Notes: generated by a model from the sequence alone, not told the origin. Numbered from the stretch's first letter, positions 44,227 through 54,498 are shown. The stretch: DNA of 64,000 nt from Paenibacillus caui (GCF_019904135.1 NZ_JAIOGQ010000005.1:1-64000), one strand, 5' to 3'. Numbers and translations are program-made.

Positions 44227-44925
44227 TTGAGTGGAGATCTGAAGCAATTACAGCATAAACTTCATATTCAATTTCAGGACCGGCAATTGTTGAAGCAGGC
44301 TTTTACCCATGCTTCGTATGTGAACGAGCACCGCTTCAATCAGCATTCGGACAACGAGCGTCTGGAGTTTCTCGGCGATGCGGTGCTGGAGCTTACGGTC
44401 TCGGAATTTTTGTACCGTTTGTTTCCAGATCGTCCGGAAGGAGAATTGACCAAGCTGCGGGCCGCAATCGTTTGCGAGCCTTCACTGGTCAAATTCGCCG
44501 AAAACCTGGAATTCGGCCATTATGTACTGCTTGGCAAAGGTGAAGAGCTGACAGGGGGACGAACAAGGCCGGCGCTTTTGGCGGATGTTTTCGAGTCGTT
44601 CATTGGCGCGCTTTACCTGGATCAAGGCCTGGACAGCGTCAAAGCATTTCTGGAGCGGTATGTATTCCCGAAACTTGAGCTCGGCGGTAAAATGCAGATT
44701 ACGGACTATAAGACGGAGCTGCAGGAGCTGACACAGCATCACAATCTCGGGGTGCTGGAATACAGGATTGTAGAGGAACGGGGGCCTGCCCATGAGCGAG
44801 AATTCGTGTCCGAAGTGTATATGGAAGGACGAAGCCTCGGCAGGGGAACAGGACGTTCCAAAAAAGAAGCGGAGCAGCAGGCTGCTGCTGTTGCGCTTAG
44901 AGAGCTTAGTTCGATTGAACAATAA
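44227..44925 (+). CDS. rnc: ribonuclease III
   Basis: The 232-aa double-strand RNase has the catalytic domain with [14 protein letters not shown] (about 39-52, acidic metal-binding residues) and a C-terminal dsRNA-binding domain starting at [10 protein letters not shown] and ending with [16 protein letters not shown]. It processes rRNA and SRP RNA precursors and, in the fab-rnc-smc context, other mRNAs. The start is TTG 44227 with aagggag 9-10 bp upstream. Confidence 0.96.
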   Translation: MSGDLKQLQHKLHIQFQDRQLLKQAFTHASYVNEHRFNQHSDNERLEFLGDAVLELTVSEFLYRLFPDRPEGELTKLRAAIVCEPSLVKFAENLEFGHYVLLGKGEELTGGRTRPALLADVFESFIGALYLDQGLDSVKAFLERYVFPKLELGGKMQITDYKTELQELTQHHNLGVLEYRIVEERGPAHEREFVSEVYMEGRSLGRGTGRSKKEAEQQAAAVALRELSSIEQ

Positions 44926-44927
44926 CA

Positions 44928-44965
44928 AAAGGCGCCTTCTCTTCGCGGGATGGCGCTCTTTTTGT
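44928..44965 (+). terminator. probable terminator between rnc and smc
   Basis: aaggcgcc and ggcgctc form a short stem with an inner tct..aga pairing and are followed by five T. The stem is short, so partial read-through into smc is possible. Confidence 0.5.
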
Positions 44966-45050
44966 AATAGACGTTCCCCGTTTCTGCAGGTAATGGTAAA
45001 AAGACGATAAAACCTGTGATACAATAGGCGTTAGAGGTGATTTGGAACGT

Positions 45051-48000
45051 ATGTTTCTGAAGAGGATCGAATTAGCCGGATTTAAATCGTTCGCCGATAA
45101 AACCGAAATGGAATTCGTACGCGGCATAACCGCCGTTGTAGGCCCGAACGGAAGCGGAAAGAGCAACATTTCCGACGGCATCCGCTGGGTGCTGGGGGAG
45201 CAAAGCGCAAAATCGCTTCGCGGCGGCAAGATGGAAGATATCATTTTTGCCGGCAGCGATGCCCGCAAAGCGGTCAACTACGGCGAGGTTTCGCTGACGC
45301 TGGATAACGGCGACCAGGCGCTTCCGCTGGATTTCAGCGAAGTAACGGTTACACGGCGGGTTCACCGCAGCGGAGACAGTGAATACTTGATCAACAAACA
45401 ACCTTGCCGGCTTAAGGATATTACAGAGCTGTTCATGGATACGGGAATCGGCAAGGAAGCTTATTCGATTATCGGACAAGGCCGGATCGAAGAAATTTTA
45501 AGCACCCGCTCGGAAGACCGGCGCGGTATTTTTGAAGAAGCTTCAGGTATTGTGAAATATAAATCCCGGAAGAAGGATGCGCGCAAGAAGCTCGACGATA
45601 CCGAGCAAAATTTGCTGCGGATCCATGATCTGGTGAGCGAGCTTGAGGACCAGATCGGGCCGCTGAAGGAGCAGTCGGAGAAAGCGCTGCATTACAAGGA
45701 GCTCCGGGAGCAGTTGAAAGATAAAGAGATTTCGCTGTACATTTACCAGATTGAGCAGATTCACAAGTCCTGGAGCGAAGCAAACGAAAAGCTTGAGGCG
45801 CTGAGGGAGGAGCAACTGGCGCTGTCGACGGTCGTTTCGGCGCATGATGCGAAGCTGGAAACAGACCGTTCCGCCTTGCGGCAGATCGAAGAAGAGTTGG
45901 AGCAGCTGCAGCGGAATTTGCTCCTGTACAGCGAAAATTTCGAGAAGAGCGAAGGCCAGCGCGAAGTGCTGAAGGAACGCTACAAAAATTTGGTTCATAA
46001 CCGCCAGCAGATAATGGAAACGATTGGCGCAGGTAAGCAGATTTATGAGCGCAGAATGGAAGAGTTTCGTCTGGTGAAAGAGAAATATGAGGCGGCGAAG
46101 AGCGCCCTTGAAGAGATACGAAACGTGCTCTCCGCGGAAGAAGCGAAGCTGATTGGCGTTACAGGCGGCATCAGCAGCGCGCAGGAAGAGGAACTGAAGG
46201 GCAGCCTGCTCCAGATTATGAACGACATGGCCCAGGCGCGCAATGACATCCGCAGCAGCGATCAGCAGAAGGAAGCCGTTCAGCGGCGAATGGCCCGGGC
46301 CGAGGAGGACGGCTCCAAATGGCGCGAAGAGCAGGCAAGATTGAAGCAAAGCAAAAACGAGCTGGACAACTCGCTGAAGCGGCTCGCCAAAGAAATTTCG
46401 GACTTGCGAAGCAGCTATATCACCGGCAGCGAACGCGTCCATTCCTTGCAGAAGCTTTCGGAGGAGAGCCGGGAAGGGCTGCGCCGCTGGGAGCAGAAAC
46501 GGGAGGCGCTTGTATCCCGCCGGGATACGATGAAGGAAATGCAGGATGACTATGACGGGTTTGCGCATGGGGTCAAAGAAGTGCTGAAGGCTGCGCGCAA
46601 ATCGGCGCTGCATGGGGTTCACGGTGCGGTCGCGGAACTCATCTCGGTTCCGGAGAAGCTCGAAATCGCCGTGGAAACGGCACTGGGTGCAGCCATGCAG
46701 CACATCGTCATGGAGAATGAAGCGGTTTCGAGACAGGCGATTGCCTTTCTGAAACAGCGCCAGCTGGGGAGGGCAACGTTTCTGCCGCTTGATGTCATCC
46801 GGCCCCGCCAAATTTCGGAATCGGACAAACGGGTTATGGAGCAGGCGGACGGCTTTGTCGGCGTAGGCGCCGAACTGGTGGGCTATGACCGGAAATATGC
46901 ATCAATCGTCGGCAGCTTGCTCGGCAACGTCATATTTGCGGATAATTTGGAGCACGCCAACAAAATGGCGGCACGCTGCCAGTACCGTTTCCGGGTTGTA
47001 ACGCTGGAGGGGGATGTCGTCAACGCGGGCGGCTCTATGACAGGCGGCAGCCAGCACCGCAAAAACAGCAATCTGCTTGGCAGAGGCCGTCAATTGGAGC
47101 AGCTGGACGCTGATATCAAGCAGAGCGAGGACATGATTCAGAAGCTGCGCCAGGGCCTGAACGATCTGAAGGCCCAGATTGTCGAAGCCGAGCAGGATCT
47201 GGAGAAGCTGCGCGAGGCGGGCGACCGCAAACGGGGCGAAGAACAGGCGGCTGCAGGCGATCTGAAGCAGCTGGAGACTTCGTTCCGGCATGTCACCGAG
47301 CAGTTTGAGCTGTATGGGCAGGAGAAAGGCCACTATTTGAAGGAAATGGAGGAACTCGAACAGGCCCGCAAAGAAGCGCAGCAGAAGCTGGCCGCTCTGG
47401 AAGAGGAAGAACAGAAGGTACAGCAGTCGATCCAGGCTGCCGAATTTGCGCGCAAAGCAAGCGAATCGGCCAAGGAGGAGCTCCAGACCCAGCTGACCGG
47501 ACTGAAGATCCGGGAGGGCAAGCTCGAACAGGAGACGCTGTCGCTGCAGGATCAGTTCGTCCGTCTGGAGGAAGAGTGCACCACCAGAAAACGCGAGCTC
47601 GACCAAAATGGCAGCATTCTGCAATCGATTGAAGCCGATCTGAAAAATAATGAGAATGAGAGCGTGCGCCAGACCGAACAGTTGAATACGAACAAGCTGA
47701 AGAAAGAGAGCGCAAACGAACAGCTTGAGCTGAAGCGCGCTTCACGCGCCTCGCTTGCCCGCAAGCTTGAAGAAGGCGAAAGCGAAACGAAGGAGCAGCG
47801 CGCCGCGCTCAAGGCGGTAGACGAGAAGCTGCTCCAGACGGAGATCCAGGTCAACCGGCTTGACGTCGAGCTGGACAATATTCTGAAAAAGCTGTCCGAG
47901 GATTACGAGCTTACGTACGAACGGGCCAAGCAGCTTTACGCGGTCCCGGAAAATGCGGAAGAGACGCAAGGCGAGGTCAAAGATCTCAAGAAGCGGATTG

Positions 48001-48620
48001 CGGCCCTTGGAGAAGTGAATCTGGGCGCGATCGAGGAGTTCGAGCGGGTATCCGAGCGTTATCAGTTCCTCAGCGAGCAGAAAAATGATCTGGTGGAAGC
48101 GAAGACGACGCTTTACGAGGTGATCCGCGAAATGGACGAGGAGATGGCGAAGCGGTTCAAGACGACCTTTGACGCCATACGCAAAGAATTCGTAGTCGTT
48201 TTCGGGAAGCTGTTCGGCGGCGGACGGGCGGATCTCGTGCTGATCGAGCCGGACAACCTGCTCGAAACCGGCATCGATATCGTGGCTCAGCCGCCCGGTA
48301 AGAAGCTGCAGAACCTTCAGCTGCTCTCGGGCGGCGAGCGGGCTTTGACGGCTATGGCCCTGCTGTTCGCCATCCTGCAGGTTAAGCCGGTTCCATTCTG
48401 TGTGCTGGATGAAGTCGAGGCGGCGCTTGATGAGGCGAACGTTGTACGCTTTGCCGAGTATTTGCGCGAGTTTTCCGAACAAACCCAGTTTATCGTCGTC
48501 ACCCACCGCAAAGGAACCATGGAAGAAGCGGACGTGCTTTATGGCGTTACCATGGAGGAGGGCGGCGTGTCCAAGCTTGTCTCCGTGAAGCTTGAGGATG
48601 AAGAGGCCGAAATTGCTTAA
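45051..48620 (+). CDS. smc: chromosome segregation protein SMC
   Basis: This 1189-aa ATPase compacts and segregates the chromosome with ScpA and ScpB. The N-terminal head has Walker A GPNGSGKSN (about 32-40). Long coiled coils (about 165-505 and 670-1025) flank a hinge with HGVHGAVAELISVPEKLEIA and AGGSMTGGSQHRKNS. The C-terminal head has LLSGGERALTAMALLF (signature) and FCVLDEVEAALDEANV (Walker B). ATG 45051 gives the usual start MFLKRIELAGFKSFAD; agaggtga is 10-11 bp upstream. TTG 45042 is too close to that RBS. Confidence 0.96.
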   Translation: MFLKRIELAGFKSFADKTEMEFVRGITAVVGPNGSGKSNISDGIRWVLGEQSAKSLRGGKMEDIIFAGSDARKAVNYGEVSLTLDNGDQALPLDFSEVTVTRRVHRSGDSEYLINKQPCRLKDITELFMDTGIGKEAYSIIGQGRIEEILSTRSEDRRGIFEEASGIVKYKSRKKDARKKLDDTEQNLLRIHDLVSELEDQIGPLKEQSEKALHYKELREQLKDKEISLYIYQIEQIHKSWSEANEKLEALREEQLALSTVVSAHDAKLETDRSALRQIEEELEQLQRNLLLYSENFEKSEGQREVLKERYKNLVHNRQQIMETIGAGKQIYERRMEEFRLVKEKYEAAKSALEEIRNVLSAEEAKLIGVTGGISSAQEEELKGSLLQIMNDMAQARNDIRSSDQQKEAVQRRMARAEEDGSKWREEQARLKQSKNELDNSLKRLAKEISDLRSSYITGSERVHSLQKLSEESREGLRRWEQKREALVSRRDTMKEMQDDYDGFAHGVKEVLKAARKSALHGVHGAVAELISVPEKLEIAVETALGAAMQHIVMENEAVSRQAIAFLKQRQLGRATFLPLDVIRPRQISESDKRVMEQADGFVGVGAELVGYDRKYASIVGSLLGNVIFADNLEHANKMAARCQYRFRVVTLEGDVVNAGGSMTGGSQHRKNSNLLGRGRQLEQLDADIKQSEDMIQKLRQGLNDLKAQIVEAEQDLEKLREAGDRKRGEEQAAAGDLKQLETSFRHVTEQFELYGQEKGHYLKEMEELEQARKEAQQKLAALEEEEQKVQQSIQAAEFARKASESAKEELQTQLTGLKIREGKLEQETLSLQDQFVRLEEECTTRKRELDQNGSILQSIEADLKNNENESVRQTEQLNTNKLKKESANEQLELKRASRASLARKLEEGESETKEQRAALKAVDEKLLQTEIQVNRLDVELDNILKKLSEDYELTYERAKQLYAVPENAEETQGEVKDLKKRIAALGEVNLGAIEEFERVSERYQFLSEQKNDLVEAKTTLYEVIREMDEEMAKRFKTTFDAIRKEFVVVFGKLFGGGRADLVLIEPDNLLETGIDIVAQPPGKKLQNLQLLSGGERALTAMALLFAILQVKPVPFCVLDEVEAALDEANVVRFAEYLREFSEQTQFIVVTHRKGTMEEADVLYGVTMEEGGVSKLVSVKLEDEEAEIA

Positions 48621-48754
48621 GGCTTTGGTGCGTGTCATAATGAAAGCATGCTGATTATACATGTGGCATAAGAAAAAATATGAACCATTCCGGCGACACC
48701 GAGGGGGGAATCCCCAGGACTCACATCCCGCCGGATTCATGTAGGAGGATTTAC

Positions 48755-49768
48755 ATGAGTTTCTTTAAGAAACTGAAAGAAAGCATCGCATCCAAGACGG
48801 AATCCGTAACCAAACAGTTTAAGGATGGTTTGGAGAAGAGCCGCAAAGGATTTGTAGAGAAGATGGCGGATTTGATGATCCGCCGCAAAAAGATTGATGA
48901 AGAATTTTTCGAGGAACTGGAAGAAATATTGATTGGTGCCGACGTTGGCGTCAATACCGTTATGGAGCTGATCGATGATCTCCGGAGTGAAGTGAAGAAA
49001 CGGAAGATTGAAGACGCCGCGGATTTGCAGCCGATTTTGTCCGAGAAAATTACCGACCTGCTGCGGGGAGAGGAGGATAACTCGCTAAGGTTGAATCCGG
49101 ATGGAATTACGGTCATTTTGTTTGTCGGGGTCAACGGCGTCGGCAAGACGACCACGATCGGCAAGCTGGCCCATCGCTTCAAGGAGCAGGGCAAGAAAGT
49201 GCTGCTCGCTGCGGGGGATACGTTCCGCGCCGGCGCGATAGAGCAGCTTGAGGTTTGGGGACAGCGGGTCGGCGTTGAAGTGATCAAGCAGCAGGCCGGC
49301 TCCGATCCGGCCGCGGTGATGTACGATGCCGTGCAGGCAGCGAAGCAGCGCGGCGCAGACATTTTGCTGTGCGACACAGCCGGACGTCTGCAGAACAAGA
49401 GCAATCTGATGGAAGAGCTGAACAAGATTTACCGCGTCATCCAGCGCGAAATTCCCGGCGCTCCGCATGAGGTGCTGATGGTGCTTGATGCGACGACCGG
49501 CCAGAATGCGCTGAGCCAGGCCAAGCTGTTCGGCGAGAAGAGCGGGGTTACGGGCCTTGTCCTGACCAAGCTTGACGGCACGGCCAAAGGCGGCATTGTG
49601 GTAGCGATCCGGCAGGAGCTCAGCCTGCCCGTGAAGTTGGTAGGCTTGGGAGAAAAGATGGGAGATTTGCAGGAATTCGATTCCGAACAGTTTGTGCACG
49701 GCCTGTTTGCGGGACTGATCTCCAAATCCGATGAGGCGGAAGAAAATGCGGCGAATGCGAACACCTAG
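48755..49768 (+). CDS. ftsY: signal recognition particle receptor FtsY
   Basis: The 337-aa SRP-GTPase docks ribosome-SRP complexes at the membrane. It has a short charged N-terminal A region (about 1-40), the N domain (about 41-115) and the G domain with [16 protein letters not shown] (about 130-146), [13 protein letters not shown] and [14 protein letters not shown] 48755 follows taggagga; the open frame upstream (48680) has no family sequence. About 134 bp separates it from smc. Confidence 0.96.
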   Translation: MSFFKKLKESIASKTESVTKQFKDGLEKSRKGFVEKMADLMIRRKKIDEEFFEELEEILIGADVGVNTVMELIDDLRSEVKKRKIEDAADLQPILSEKITDLLRGEEDNSLRLNPDGITVILFVGVNGVGKTTTIGKLAHRFKEQGKKVLLAAGDTFRAGAIEQLEVWGQRVGVEVIKQQAGSDPAAVMYDAVQAAKQRGADILLCDTAGRLQNKSNLMEELNKIYRVIQREIPGAPHEVLMVLDATTGQNALSQAKLFGEKSGVTGLVLTKLDGTAKGGIVVAIRQELSLPVKLVGLGEKMGDLQEFDSEQFVHGLFAGLISKSDEAEENAANANT

Positions 49769-49800
49769 GGAGTGCTCGGGAGCCGAAAGGAGCTGTTTAG

Positions 49801-50448
49801 ATGGCTAATACGCATACCTTTTCGCGCAGGGAAGAGGTCGCAAGCGCGCTTACCCACGGAGTCGGGGTGATGCTGAGCGCTGCCGCCCTTGTTCTGCTGA
49901 TTGTGTTTGCCAGCCTGAAGGGAACGGCGTGGCATGTTGTGAGCTTCACGATCTACGGCGTCAGCATGCTGGTGCTCTATTCCTGTTCGACCGTGCTTCA
50001 CAGCTTGAAGGAAGGCAAAGCGAAGGATCTGTTTGAAATTTTCGACCATTCGTCGATCTACCTGTTTATAGCAGGGACGTATACGCCGTTTCTTCTGGTG
50101 GCGATGCGCGGAACGCTCGGGTGGACGCTGTTCGGCATTATTTGGGGCATTGCCGCGGCGGGGGTCGTGTTCAAAGCCTTTTTCGTCAAGCGGTTTCTGT
50201 TCATGTCCACGCTCTTTTATATCGGCATGGGCTGGCTGGTTGTGCTTGCATGGCCTCAGCTGGTTTCCGCGGTTCCCACTGCAGGCTTGACGCTCCTTGT
50301 CGCCGGCGGGATTCTGTACACGCTTGGCACGGTGTTTTATGTATGGCGGGCTTTTCCTTATCACCATGCGATCTGGCATCTGTTTGTGCTTGGCGGAAGC
50401 GTGCTTCATTTCTTCGCAATTTTGCTTTATTTGCTTCCGGTCCGCTAA
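49801..50448 (+). CDS. hemolysin III / adipoQ-receptor family membrane protein
   Basis: This 215-aa protein has seven hydrophobic helices. It carries the family metal-site residues in EEVASALTHGVGV (Glu/His), YSCSTVLHSLKEG, FDHSSIYLFIAGTYTPF and a C-terminal HHAIWHLFVLGGSVLHFFA. The family (YqfA/YplQ type, PAQR superfamily) affects membrane fluidity and was first linked to hemolysis. Its place between ftsY and ylxM is unusual for Bacilli. RBS aaaggag is 9 bp before ATG 49801. Confidence 0.9.
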   Translation: MANTHTFSRREEVASALTHGVGVMLSAAALVLLIVFASLKGTAWHVVSFTIYGVSMLVLYSCSTVLHSLKEGKAKDLFEIFDHSSIYLFIAGTYTPFLLVAMRGTLGWTLFGIIWGIAAAGVVFKAFFVKRFLFMSTLFYIGMGWLVVLAWPQLVSAVPTAGLTLLVAGGILYTLGTVFYVWRAFPYHHAIWHLFVLGGSVLHFFAILLYLLPVR

Positions 50449-50495
50449 AGGCTCAGCCGTTTTTGAGTGGCAAAGAGGATGTTAAGGGTTTGGGC

Positions 50496-50524
50496 TTGAC
50501 ATCTCCTTTGCCATTTTGTATCAT
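50496..50524 (+). promoter_or_regulatory. sigma-A promoter of ylxM-ffh
   Basis: TTGACA (50496-50501) and TATCAT (50519-50524) are 17 bp apart. They lie between the hemolysin-III-like gene and ylxM, so the SRP/ribosome genes downstream can be expressed apart from the smc-ftsY unit. Confidence 0.85.
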
Positions 50525-50579
50525 AAGGAACGTTGATGCCTGTGTAAAGTGATTTTCCTTGACGGAGGGAGTGCCCGAA

Positions 50580-50933
50580 TTGAGTCAGGAGAATAGGCTT
50601 GAGAAGACGAATCGGGTTAACTTGTTATTTGATTTCTACGAGCTGCTGCTGACCGAGAAACAGCAGACGTTCCTTAAATATTATTTTCACGACGATTTCT
50701 CCCTTGGAGAGATTGCCGCCGAATTTGAGATAAGCCGCCAGGCGGTATATGAACATATTAAGCGTGCCGAGCAAATGCTGGAGAATTATGAACAGAAGCT
50801 CGGGCTTCTATCCAAGCAGCAGAAGGCAAGCGAAGGCTTCGGCAAGCTGGAGAGACTGCTTGCAGAAAGCGGAATTTCTTCCGCGGACAAACAGCAGGCA
50901 ATTACGATCATAAAAGAACTGCAGGAATTGTAG
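50580..50933 (+). CDS. ylxM: SRP-associated DNA-binding protein YlxM
   Basis: This protein of about 117 aa has an HTH of sigma-70 region-4 type in TFLKYYFHDDFSLGEIAAEFEISRQAVYEHIKRAEQ, typical of YlxM. It precedes ffh in nearly all Firmicutes, and in Streptococcus it stimulates SRP/FtsY GTPase. ggaggga at 50564-50570 points to TTG 50580 (spacing 9); TTG 50559 lies upstream of the RBS and GTG 50571 is too close. Confidence 0.93.
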   Translation: MSQENRLEKTNRVNLLFDFYELLLTEKQQTFLKYYFHDDFSLGEIAAEFEISRQAVYEHIKRAEQMLENYEQKLGLLSKQQKASEGFGKLERLLAESGISSADKQQAITIIKELQEL

Positions 50934-50987
50934 GAACATTCCTGCATCCTGAGCAAAGAAAACGACGGAAGCGAGGTGACCGGGAGA

Positions 50988-52373
50988 ATGGCGTTCGAAG
51001 GATTGACGAACAGGCTGCAAAGTGTATTCAGCAAGCTGAGAGGCAAGGGCAAAGTATCGGAAGACGATGTTAATGAGGCTATGCGCGAGGTGCGGCTGGC
51101 ACTGCTTGAAGCGGACGTTAACTTTAAGGTGGTCAAGGAGTTCATATCCAAGGTCAAAGAGAAGGCCGTCGGCAGTGAAGTGATGGGCAGCTTTACGCCA
51201 GGCATGGTCATTATCGACATCGTGAACAAGGAATTGACCGAACTGATGGGCGGTACCCAGGCCAAGCTGGCCAAAAGCAACAAGCCGCCGACCGTCATCA
51301 TGATGGCAGGGCTGCAGGGCGCCGGTAAGACCACTACCTCCGCCAAGCTGGCCAAGATGCTCCTCAAAAGCAACAACCGGCCGCTTCTCGTAGCGGGCGA
51401 CATTTACCGTCCTGCGGCGATCAAGCAGCTCCAGGTGCTTGGCGAGCAGATCAAGGTTCCGGTATTTACGCTCGGTGACGGCGTAAGTCCGGTGGAAATC
51501 GCCAGACAAGCACTGCAGCATGCGAAGGATAACGGCAATGACTATCTGATTATCGATACGGCGGGCCGGCTTCACGTGGATGAAGAACTGATGGAAGAGC
51601 TTAAGCAGATTCACGAAACGGTGAGTCCGGATGAAGTGCTGCTTGTTGTCGATGCGATGACAGGGCAGGATGCCGTAAATGTAGCCGAAAGCTTCCACAA
51701 CCAGCTTGAGCTTACCGGCGTTGTCCTGACCAAGCTGGATGGCGATACCCGTGGCGGTGCGGCGTTATCCGTTAAAGCGGTGACCGGATGTCCGATCAAA
51801 TTCGCTTCGCTGGGTGAGAAGATCGACGCGCTCGAGGCTTTCCATCCGGAGCGGATGGCATCGCGTATTTTGGGCATGGGCGATATGCTGTCCCTGATCG
51901 AGAAAGCGCAGTCCAACATTGATGCTGAAAAAGCGAAGGAAATGGAGCGCAAGATGCGCAATGCCGAATTTACGTTCGACGATTTTCTGGAGCAGATGGA
52001 ACAGGTCAAAAAGTTGGGCCCGCTTGAACAAATCATGGATATGATTCCTGGCATGGGCAAAGTGAAGCAGATGAAGGATCTGAAAGTGGATGAGAAGCAG
52101 ATGGGACGCGTCGAAGCGATTGTACGTTCGATGACGAAGGAAGAGAAACAGAATCCCGATCTGATCAACCACAGCCGACGGAAGCGGATTGCCGCGGGAA
52201 GCGGCAGCAATCTGGCTGATGTGAACCGGCTGATCAAGCAGTTTGATGAAATGCGCCGCATGATGAAGCAGTTCTCCGATATGATGGGCGGACCAAAAGC
52301 CGGAAAAGCCGCCAAAATGATGCGCGGTCTTCAAGGCAAAGCCGGCAAAGGCATGAGATTTCCTTTTCGTTAA
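50988..52373 (+). CDS. ffh: signal recognition particle protein Ffh (SRP54)
   Basis: The 461-aa protein recognises signal sequences at the ribosome. The N domain (about 1-90) and G domain show GLQGAGKTTTSAKLA (about 107-121), DTAGRLHVDEELM and LTKLDGDTRGGAALS. The C-terminal M domain has methionine-rich helices and the RNA-binding segment SRRKRIAAGSGSNLADVNRLI. ATG 50988 has gaggtga 9 bp upstream; GTG 50976 overlaps that RBS. The M-domain end GMRFPFR is normal for the genus. Confidence 0.97.
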   Translation: MAFEGLTNRLQSVFSKLRGKGKVSEDDVNEAMREVRLALLEADVNFKVVKEFISKVKEKAVGSEVMGSFTPGMVIIDIVNKELTELMGGTQAKLAKSNKPPTVIMMAGLQGAGKTTTSAKLAKMLLKSNNRPLLVAGDIYRPAAIKQLQVLGEQIKVPVFTLGDGVSPVEIARQALQHAKDNGNDYLIIDTAGRLHVDEELMEELKQIHETVSPDEVLLVVDAMTGQDAVNVAESFHNQLELTGVVLTKLDGDTRGGAALSVKAVTGCPIKFASLGEKIDALEAFHPERMASRILGMGDMLSLIEKAQSNIDAEKAKEMERKMRNAEFTFDDFLEQMEQVKKLGPLEQIMDMIPGMGKVKQMKDLKVDEKQMGRVEAIVRSMTKEEKQNPDLINHSRRKRIAAGSGSNLADVNRLIKQFDEMRRMMKQFSDMMGGPKAGKAAKMMRGLQGKAGKGMRFPFR

Positions 52374-52431
52374 TTTATTAAAGTAAATATATACATTATG
52401 ATTTGATTCTTGTAAGGAGGTGAATTTTTCA

Positions 52432-52704
52432 ATGGCAGTTCGTATTCGTCTGAAACGTATGGGTGCTCACAAAGCTCCTTTCTACCGCGTCGTGGTTTCG
52501 AATTCCCGTTCCCCGCGTGACGGTCGTTTTATCGAGGAAATCGGTTACTACAATCCGGTAGCTGTACCGGCAGTAGTGAACATCGATGAAGAGAAAGCGC
52601 TGAAATGGCTCCAAAACGGTGCGCAAGCTTCTGATACGGTCCGCAACCTGCTCAGCAAAGCGGGCGTTATGAAGAAGTTCCATGAATCTAAATTGCAAAA
52701 ATAA
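52432..52704 (+). CDS. rpsP: 30S ribosomal protein S16
   Basis: The 90-aa protein starts [19 protein letters not shown] and has [20 protein letters not shown], both diagnostic of S16. It acts in early assembly of the 30S subunit. RBS aaggaggtg precedes ATG 52432 by about 9 bp. It is followed by khpA after 22 bp. Confidence 0.97.
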   Translation: MAVRIRLKRMGAHKAPFYRVVVSNSRSPRDGRFIEEIGYYNPVAVPAVVNIDEEKALKWLQNGAQASDTVRNLLSKAGVMKKFHESKLQK

Positions 52705-52726
52705 TGGCTGATTCGGAGGGTCCTCT

Positions 52727-52957
52727 GTGGAACAATTAGTCGGCGTTATTGCGAAGGCTTTAGTTGATCATCCGGACGATGTCCGTGTGAACGTCGTGGA
52801 CAAAGAGCACCTGATTGTGTACGAGCTGACCGTACATCCAAGCGATGTGGGGAAAGTGATTGGCAAGCAGGGGCGAATCGCCAAGGCGCTTCGCACGGTG
52901 GTTACATCAGCAGCTGTGAAGATGGATAAACGGGTCACCGTGGACATCATTTCTTAA
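52727..52957 (+). CDS. khpA: KH-domain RNA-binding protein KhpA
   Basis: The 76-aa protein is a single KH domain with the GxxG loop in VGKVIGKQGRIAKALRTVV (about 42-60). It pairs with KhpB/Jag and binds RNA. The position between rpsP and rimM is conserved (ylqC in B. subtilis). GTG 52727 has cggaggg 7-8 bp upstream. A terminator follows. Confidence 0.94.
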   Translation: MEQLVGVIAKALVDHPDDVRVNVVDKEHLIVYELTVHPSDVGKVIGKQGRIAKALRTVVTSAAVKMDKRVTVDIIS

Positions 52958-52970
52958 AGATATACGAAAG

Positions 52971-53000
52971 AGGGTTAGGATGTATGTCCTAGCCCTTTTT
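52971..53000 (+). terminator. intrinsic terminator between khpA and rimM
   Basis: The stem gggttagga / tcctagccc with a 6-nt loop is followed by five T. It splits the ffh-rpsP-khpA unit from rimM-trmD. Confidence 0.85.
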
Positions 53001-53106
53001 CGTACAAACATAAGAAAGTGCAAGTTCACTTCAACCTTTTATATATTTGCCTTAGAGCGGATACGTTCTTTCGAATGAACGTTTGAAACCTATTTAGGAG
53101 GATCAT

Positions 53107-53625
53107 ATGTCGGATTCATTATTGTCAGTGGGCAAAATTGTTAATACGCATGGCATTCGCGGCGAACTTAAGGTGCTGGCCAGCACAGACTTTCCGGATA
53201 TCCGGTTTGCCGATGGCAACCAACTCATTTTTGCAGATCCGGTGAGCGGACAGCAGGTGCATGCCACCGTACAATCCTCCCGCCCCTCCAAAGGAACGTA
53301 TATCATCAAATTCAAAGAGTACGGCAATATCAACGAAGTTGAGAAATACAAGGGCTGGGAGCTTAAAGTCACCAAGGATCAGAGAGTGGAGCTGCCGGAA
53401 AACGAATACTATTTTCACGAAATCATCGGCTGCCGCGTTCTGACTGAAGCGGATGAAGACCTGGGAGAAATTACTGAAATTTTGCGACCGGGTGCCAATG
53501 ACGTGTGGGTAGTTCGCATGAACAATGGAAAGCAGCTGCTTTTGCCGGTTATCGACGATGTTGTATTGGATGTGGATGTGAAATCAAAGATGGTTAAAGT
53601 TCATTTGATGGAAGGATTGCTGTGA
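53107..53625 (+). CDS. rimM: ribosome maturation factor RimM
   Basis: The 172-aa protein helps assembly of the 30S head. The N-terminal domain holds [18 protein letters not shown] (about 7-24), and the PRC-barrel C-terminal domain shows [22 protein letters not shown] and [18 protein letters not shown] taggagga is 6-7 bp before ATG 53107. It is coupled to trmD. Confidence 0.96.
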   Translation: MSDSLLSVGKIVNTHGIRGELKVLASTDFPDIRFADGNQLIFADPVSGQQVHATVQSSRPSKGTYIIKFKEYGNINEVEKYKGWELKVTKDQRVELPENEYYFHEIIGCRVLTEADEDLGEITEILRPGANDVWVVRMNNGKQLLLPVIDDVVLDVDVKSKMVKVHLMEGLL

Positions 53626-53627
53626 AC

Positions 53628-54398
53628 ATGCGGGTGGATGTGCTTACACTGTTTCCGGAAATGTTCGCCGGGGTATTCGGCGCCAGTATTCTCGGCAAAG
53701 CTCAAGGGAAAGGCATTGTGTCCTTGAACGCGATTAACTTCAGGGATTTTTCGGACAGCAAGCACGGGACTGTCGATGATACCCCTTACGGCGGTGGAGG
53801 CGGGATGGTGCTGAAGCCTGATCCGATCTTCCAGGCGGTCGAATCGCTTCTCACCGGTGATGAAGCTGCGGGAACTCCGGAGGGAGACGGACAGAAGCCG
53901 CGCATCATTCTGATGTGTCCGCAGGGAGAGACATTTACGCAGGCGAAGGCGGAAGAGCTGGCCAAGGAAGAGCATCTGGTATTTATTTGCGGACATTATG
54001 AGGGATATGACGAGCGAATTCGTGAACATCTCGTAACCGATGAGCTATCGGTTGGCGACTATGTGTTGACCGGCGGAGAGCTCCCGGCTATGGTTGTTAT
54101 AGACAGTGTGGTGCGGCTGCTGCCAGGGGTGCTCGGCAATGAAACAAGCGCCGTGACGGACTCGTTCAGCACCGGTCTGCTGGAGTATCCGCAATATACG
54201 CGTCCCGTTGAATTTCGCGGCTGGAAGGTGCCGGATATTTTGCTGAGCGGGCATCACGCTAATATCGAGAATTGGCGGCGCAAGGAAGCGCTCCGGCGCA
54301 CGTGGCAGCGGCGTCCCGATCTGCTAGGAAAGCTTGAACTGTCCAACCAGGATAAGAGATGGCTTGAGGAGATTGAGCGGGAAGAAAAGTTGGATTAG
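53628..54398 (+). CDS. trmD: tRNA (guanine-37 N1)-methyltransferase TrmD
   Basis: This 256-aa SPOUT enzyme methylates G37 of tRNAs to prevent frameshifting. It begins [13 protein letters not shown] and contains [16 protein letters not shown] and the trefoil-knot segments [15 protein letters not shown] and [18 protein letters not shown] 53622 overlaps the rimM stop codon by 4 bp; ATG 53628 gives the standard start. It is the last member of the core cluster before the accessory insert. Confidence 0.96.
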   Translation: MRVDVLTLFPEMFAGVFGASILGKAQGKGIVSLNAINFRDFSDSKHGTVDDTPYGGGGGMVLKPDPIFQAVESLLTGDEAAGTPEGDGQKPRIILMCPQGETFTQAKAEELAKEEHLVFICGHYEGYDERIREHLVTDELSVGDYVLTGGELPAMVVIDSVVRLLPGVLGNETSAVTDSFSTGLLEYPQYTRPVEFRGWKVPDILLSGHHANIENWRRKEALRRTWQRRPDLLGKLELSNQDKRWLEEIEREEKLD

Positions 54399-54498
54399 CG
54401 CTTCGCGCTACATGGTACTAAATGCTTGAGACTCGCGACACAATCGGGGCAGTCAGCCGAAGCAGCTGAAATGACACCGTTTGGTCAGGAGGGATTAC

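Noticed and set aside
45543-46811. 422-aa minus-strand open frame inside smc
   Set aside because: Antisense to a coiled-coil gene; leucine/phenylalanine-rich product is the usual shadow of Glu/Lys/Gln-rich coding sequence.
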